From Desulfurococcales archaeon ex4484_204 (GTDB lineage: Archaea > Thermoproteota > Thermoprotei_A > Sulfolobales > NBVN01): a DNA stretch of 5,130 bases. Each line of letters opens with the position of its first letter. Position 1 is the first letter of the stretch. Below are positions 4,265 through 5,130 of the stretch, piece by piece. A program made the translations under genes and the position numbers. The notes under the pieces are model-generated. The model saw only the letters and a list, made by a program, of their open reading frames with translations, did no database searches and was not told the DNA's origin. The stretch covers positions 1 through 5,130 of the forward strand of contig NJEF01000084.1 in the NCBI GenBank assembly GCA_002255065.1. The letters run 5' to 3'.

Positions 4265-5130
4265 TCAGTTGATGGTAGGAGAATCGCTTTGACGCTCTTC
4301 ACAGCTACTTCTACAAATACCGTCTGGGCAACAAATTAACCCAGAGTTGCATTGTGAAGGCGTAAGGACACTAACGCTCTTATAGCAGTAATCACTCCCT
4401 ATCCTCGAGCCTGGAGGGTCAATGTAAGGAGATGGATTGCCCCCGCAGCTACCAGCAAAACCTAAAGACTCGCAACTAGAATAGAGGTTTGTTAAACACA
4501 CAGCTAAGGTTGAGACCTAGACGCCATTCTTACAGTATCAAAGCTCCCCTGTGTTAGCGTCCTGCTGGGTGGGATACCCGCAACTACCGCTAGAGACTTT
4601 GCTTCCTTGTTAACCTATACAAGAAGGTGGTTGACAACAAGGCTCTCCCTCGCCGCCGCAATGCGTAGTAGTACTTGCGGTGCAGGTAAGCTTTACACAA
4701 ATACAGGAACGGCCGGTACCGCACGATTGCACTTTACCATAGGGGTAGCCCATAGATTTGCAATCACTCCTGTATTGGTCTTCAGTAATATCAGAGGCTA
4801 CCTTATAAATGTAGAACTTGTGATGTGAATCGACTTAGTGCTGGGCGTGATAGCAGCTCTAGTCACAGTAGTCGATAAGTCCGTCGCCATTGCTATCCTC
4901 TCCGTCAAAGCACTGGCAACCACTCTCGGAATTAACACACTAGTGGTTATTACACTCTTTACCTGTACCGCAGTCAGAATCCGGGCAACACTCTACGCTA
5001 TATGCGTTGCAACTACTATCACAATAGTTTTTGCTTTGGCATGTTTCAGGTGTTCTTCCATCGCGTTGAGAATCCTAGTCTTAATCGCAATGACGCCAGG
5101 GTTGGTGTGACCTGGATTACAGCAACGGTG
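4265..5130 (-). pseudogene. stop-riddled gene for secreted Cys-rich, calcium-loop protein; 5' end outside window
   Basis: One minus-strand frame runs from the window edge to TGA at 4267-4265 with coherent protein character and no frameshift, but with nine internal stops: TAA (starting at 5119, 5083, 4837, 4612), TAG (5077, 4942, 4861, 4519) and TGA (4540). About 33 Cys occur in some 287 codons. Features in order: CCPDSDCGTGKECNNH (near 4990-4943), FDGEDSNGDGLIDYC with a DxNxDGxxD calcium loop (4897-4871), SCGTGRSCICVK, CGGEGEPCCQPPSC, YCKNGV, and CNSGLICCPDGICRSSC at the C-terminus. Internal echoes (CGTGKEC/CGTGRSC, CCPDSDC/CCPDGIC) suggest ancient duplicated modules. Disulfide-rich proteins with D-rich calcium loops are typical secreted proteins of some DPANN and other archaea, but I cannot name a family. 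The longest stop-free piece begins with GTG at 4501. It converges on the broken plus-strand gene. Pseudogene, sequencing error or recoding all remain possible. Confidence 0.6.

Larger units (their letters stand above)
2279..4365 (+). pseudogene. broken gene for type II membrane glycoprotein with Thr stalk and Ig-like repeats
   Basis: No single frame spans this, but ten one-base frame changes join eleven open segments into about 696 codons with no internal stop. The break sites are near 2449-2454, 2503-2508, 2744-2749, 2888-2891, 3052-3058, 3444-3448, 3876-3892, 3946-3950, 3996-4000 and 4298-4301. Layout: a charged N-terminus (residues 1-255; helix VVREVVEELRRRGLLRALKK reminiscent of winged-helix or helical DNA-binding proteins, unproven), RRKK, a membrane helix (256-275), a Thr-rich stalk (285-334), two Ig-like repeats (340-414 and 429-505), and an unrecognised C-terminal domain (539-696). 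Sequons NAS, NVS, NVS, NVS, NGT, NYS and NGS all follow the membrane helix, and basic residues precede it, so the C-terminus should be outside. GTG at 2279 follows a good TATA box. G+C falls after about 2600. I do not recognise the family. Either a genuine pseudogene or an intact gene with indel sequencing errors. The last 21 codons (after 4300) overlap the opposing gene and are least sure. Confidence 0.65.

Noticed and set aside
2279..4365. Programmed frameshifting as the explanation for all breaks
   Set aside because: Only two breaks fit canonical -1 heptamers well; at least three need the opposite direction and several lie at non-slippery codons. Ten programmed shifts in one gene is implausible.
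4838..5110. Plus-strand open frame of hydrophobic residues resembling membrane helices
   Set aside because: It is the antisense of the Asp/Cys-rich minus frame; GAC/GAT codons read backwards give Val/Ile, which explains the hydrophobicity.
4265..5130. Alternative genetic code or pyrrolysine/selenocysteine decoding in the Cys-rich frame
   Set aside because: TAA, TAG and TGA all occur internally, while intact genes in the same window end normally at TAG and the Cys-rich frame itself ends at TGA. No recoding element is evident.

Overview
The window looks like hyperthermophilic archaeal DNA, probably Thermoproteota or a close relative. Support for this comes from archaeal TATA boxes (TTTTTATA at 2239-2246), heavy AGG/AGA arginine use, a TTG start preceded by GGTGGTGA, and a gene of the archaeal cyclic 2,3-diphosphoglycerate synthetase / COG2403 P-loop family. 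I cannot name the genus. Two compositional halves are visible. Up to about 2600 the DNA is G+C rich (1381-1440 has 33/60 G+C). After that it is poorer (3541-3600 has 24/60) and codon choice changes.

Left half (1-2278). A 77-codon helical protein of unknown function (9-242, +) faces a two-gene minus-strand operon: a 449-codon cPGS-like P-loop NTPase (2017-668) followed 9 nt later by a 95-codon helical protein (658-371). The convergent gap 243-370 holds inverted repeats. The divergent gap 2018-2278 holds an A+T-rich promoter zone and then a G+C-rich block. Positions 2113-2180 of that block can fold into a compact three-helix junction, which I propose only as a candidate small RNA.

Right half (2279-5130). 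Nothing here is an intact long gene, but two long coding signals are readable. On the plus strand, 2279-4365 reads as one protein of about 696 residues if ten single-base frame changes, mostly at homopolymers, are corrected; no in-frame stop then remains. It would have a charged cytoplasmic N-terminus, one membrane segment, a Thr-rich stalk (25 Thr in 50 residues), two tandem Ig-like repeats and an unrecognised C-terminal domain with several N-glycosylation sequons, i.e. a surface-anchored type II protein. On the minus strand, 5130-4265 is one unbroken frame of a secreted-type, disulfide-rich protein (about 33 Cys, one Ca-loop DSNGDGLID). It has nine internal stop codons and no frameshift.

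The contrast between a frameshift-only gene and a stop-only gene, next to an undamaged 2.4 kb, is the most unusual thing in the window. Candidate explanations are uncorrected indel errors or contig-end low coverage, real pseudogenes in an accessory surface-protein island, or (least likely) recoding. Raw reads and a proteome search would separate them.
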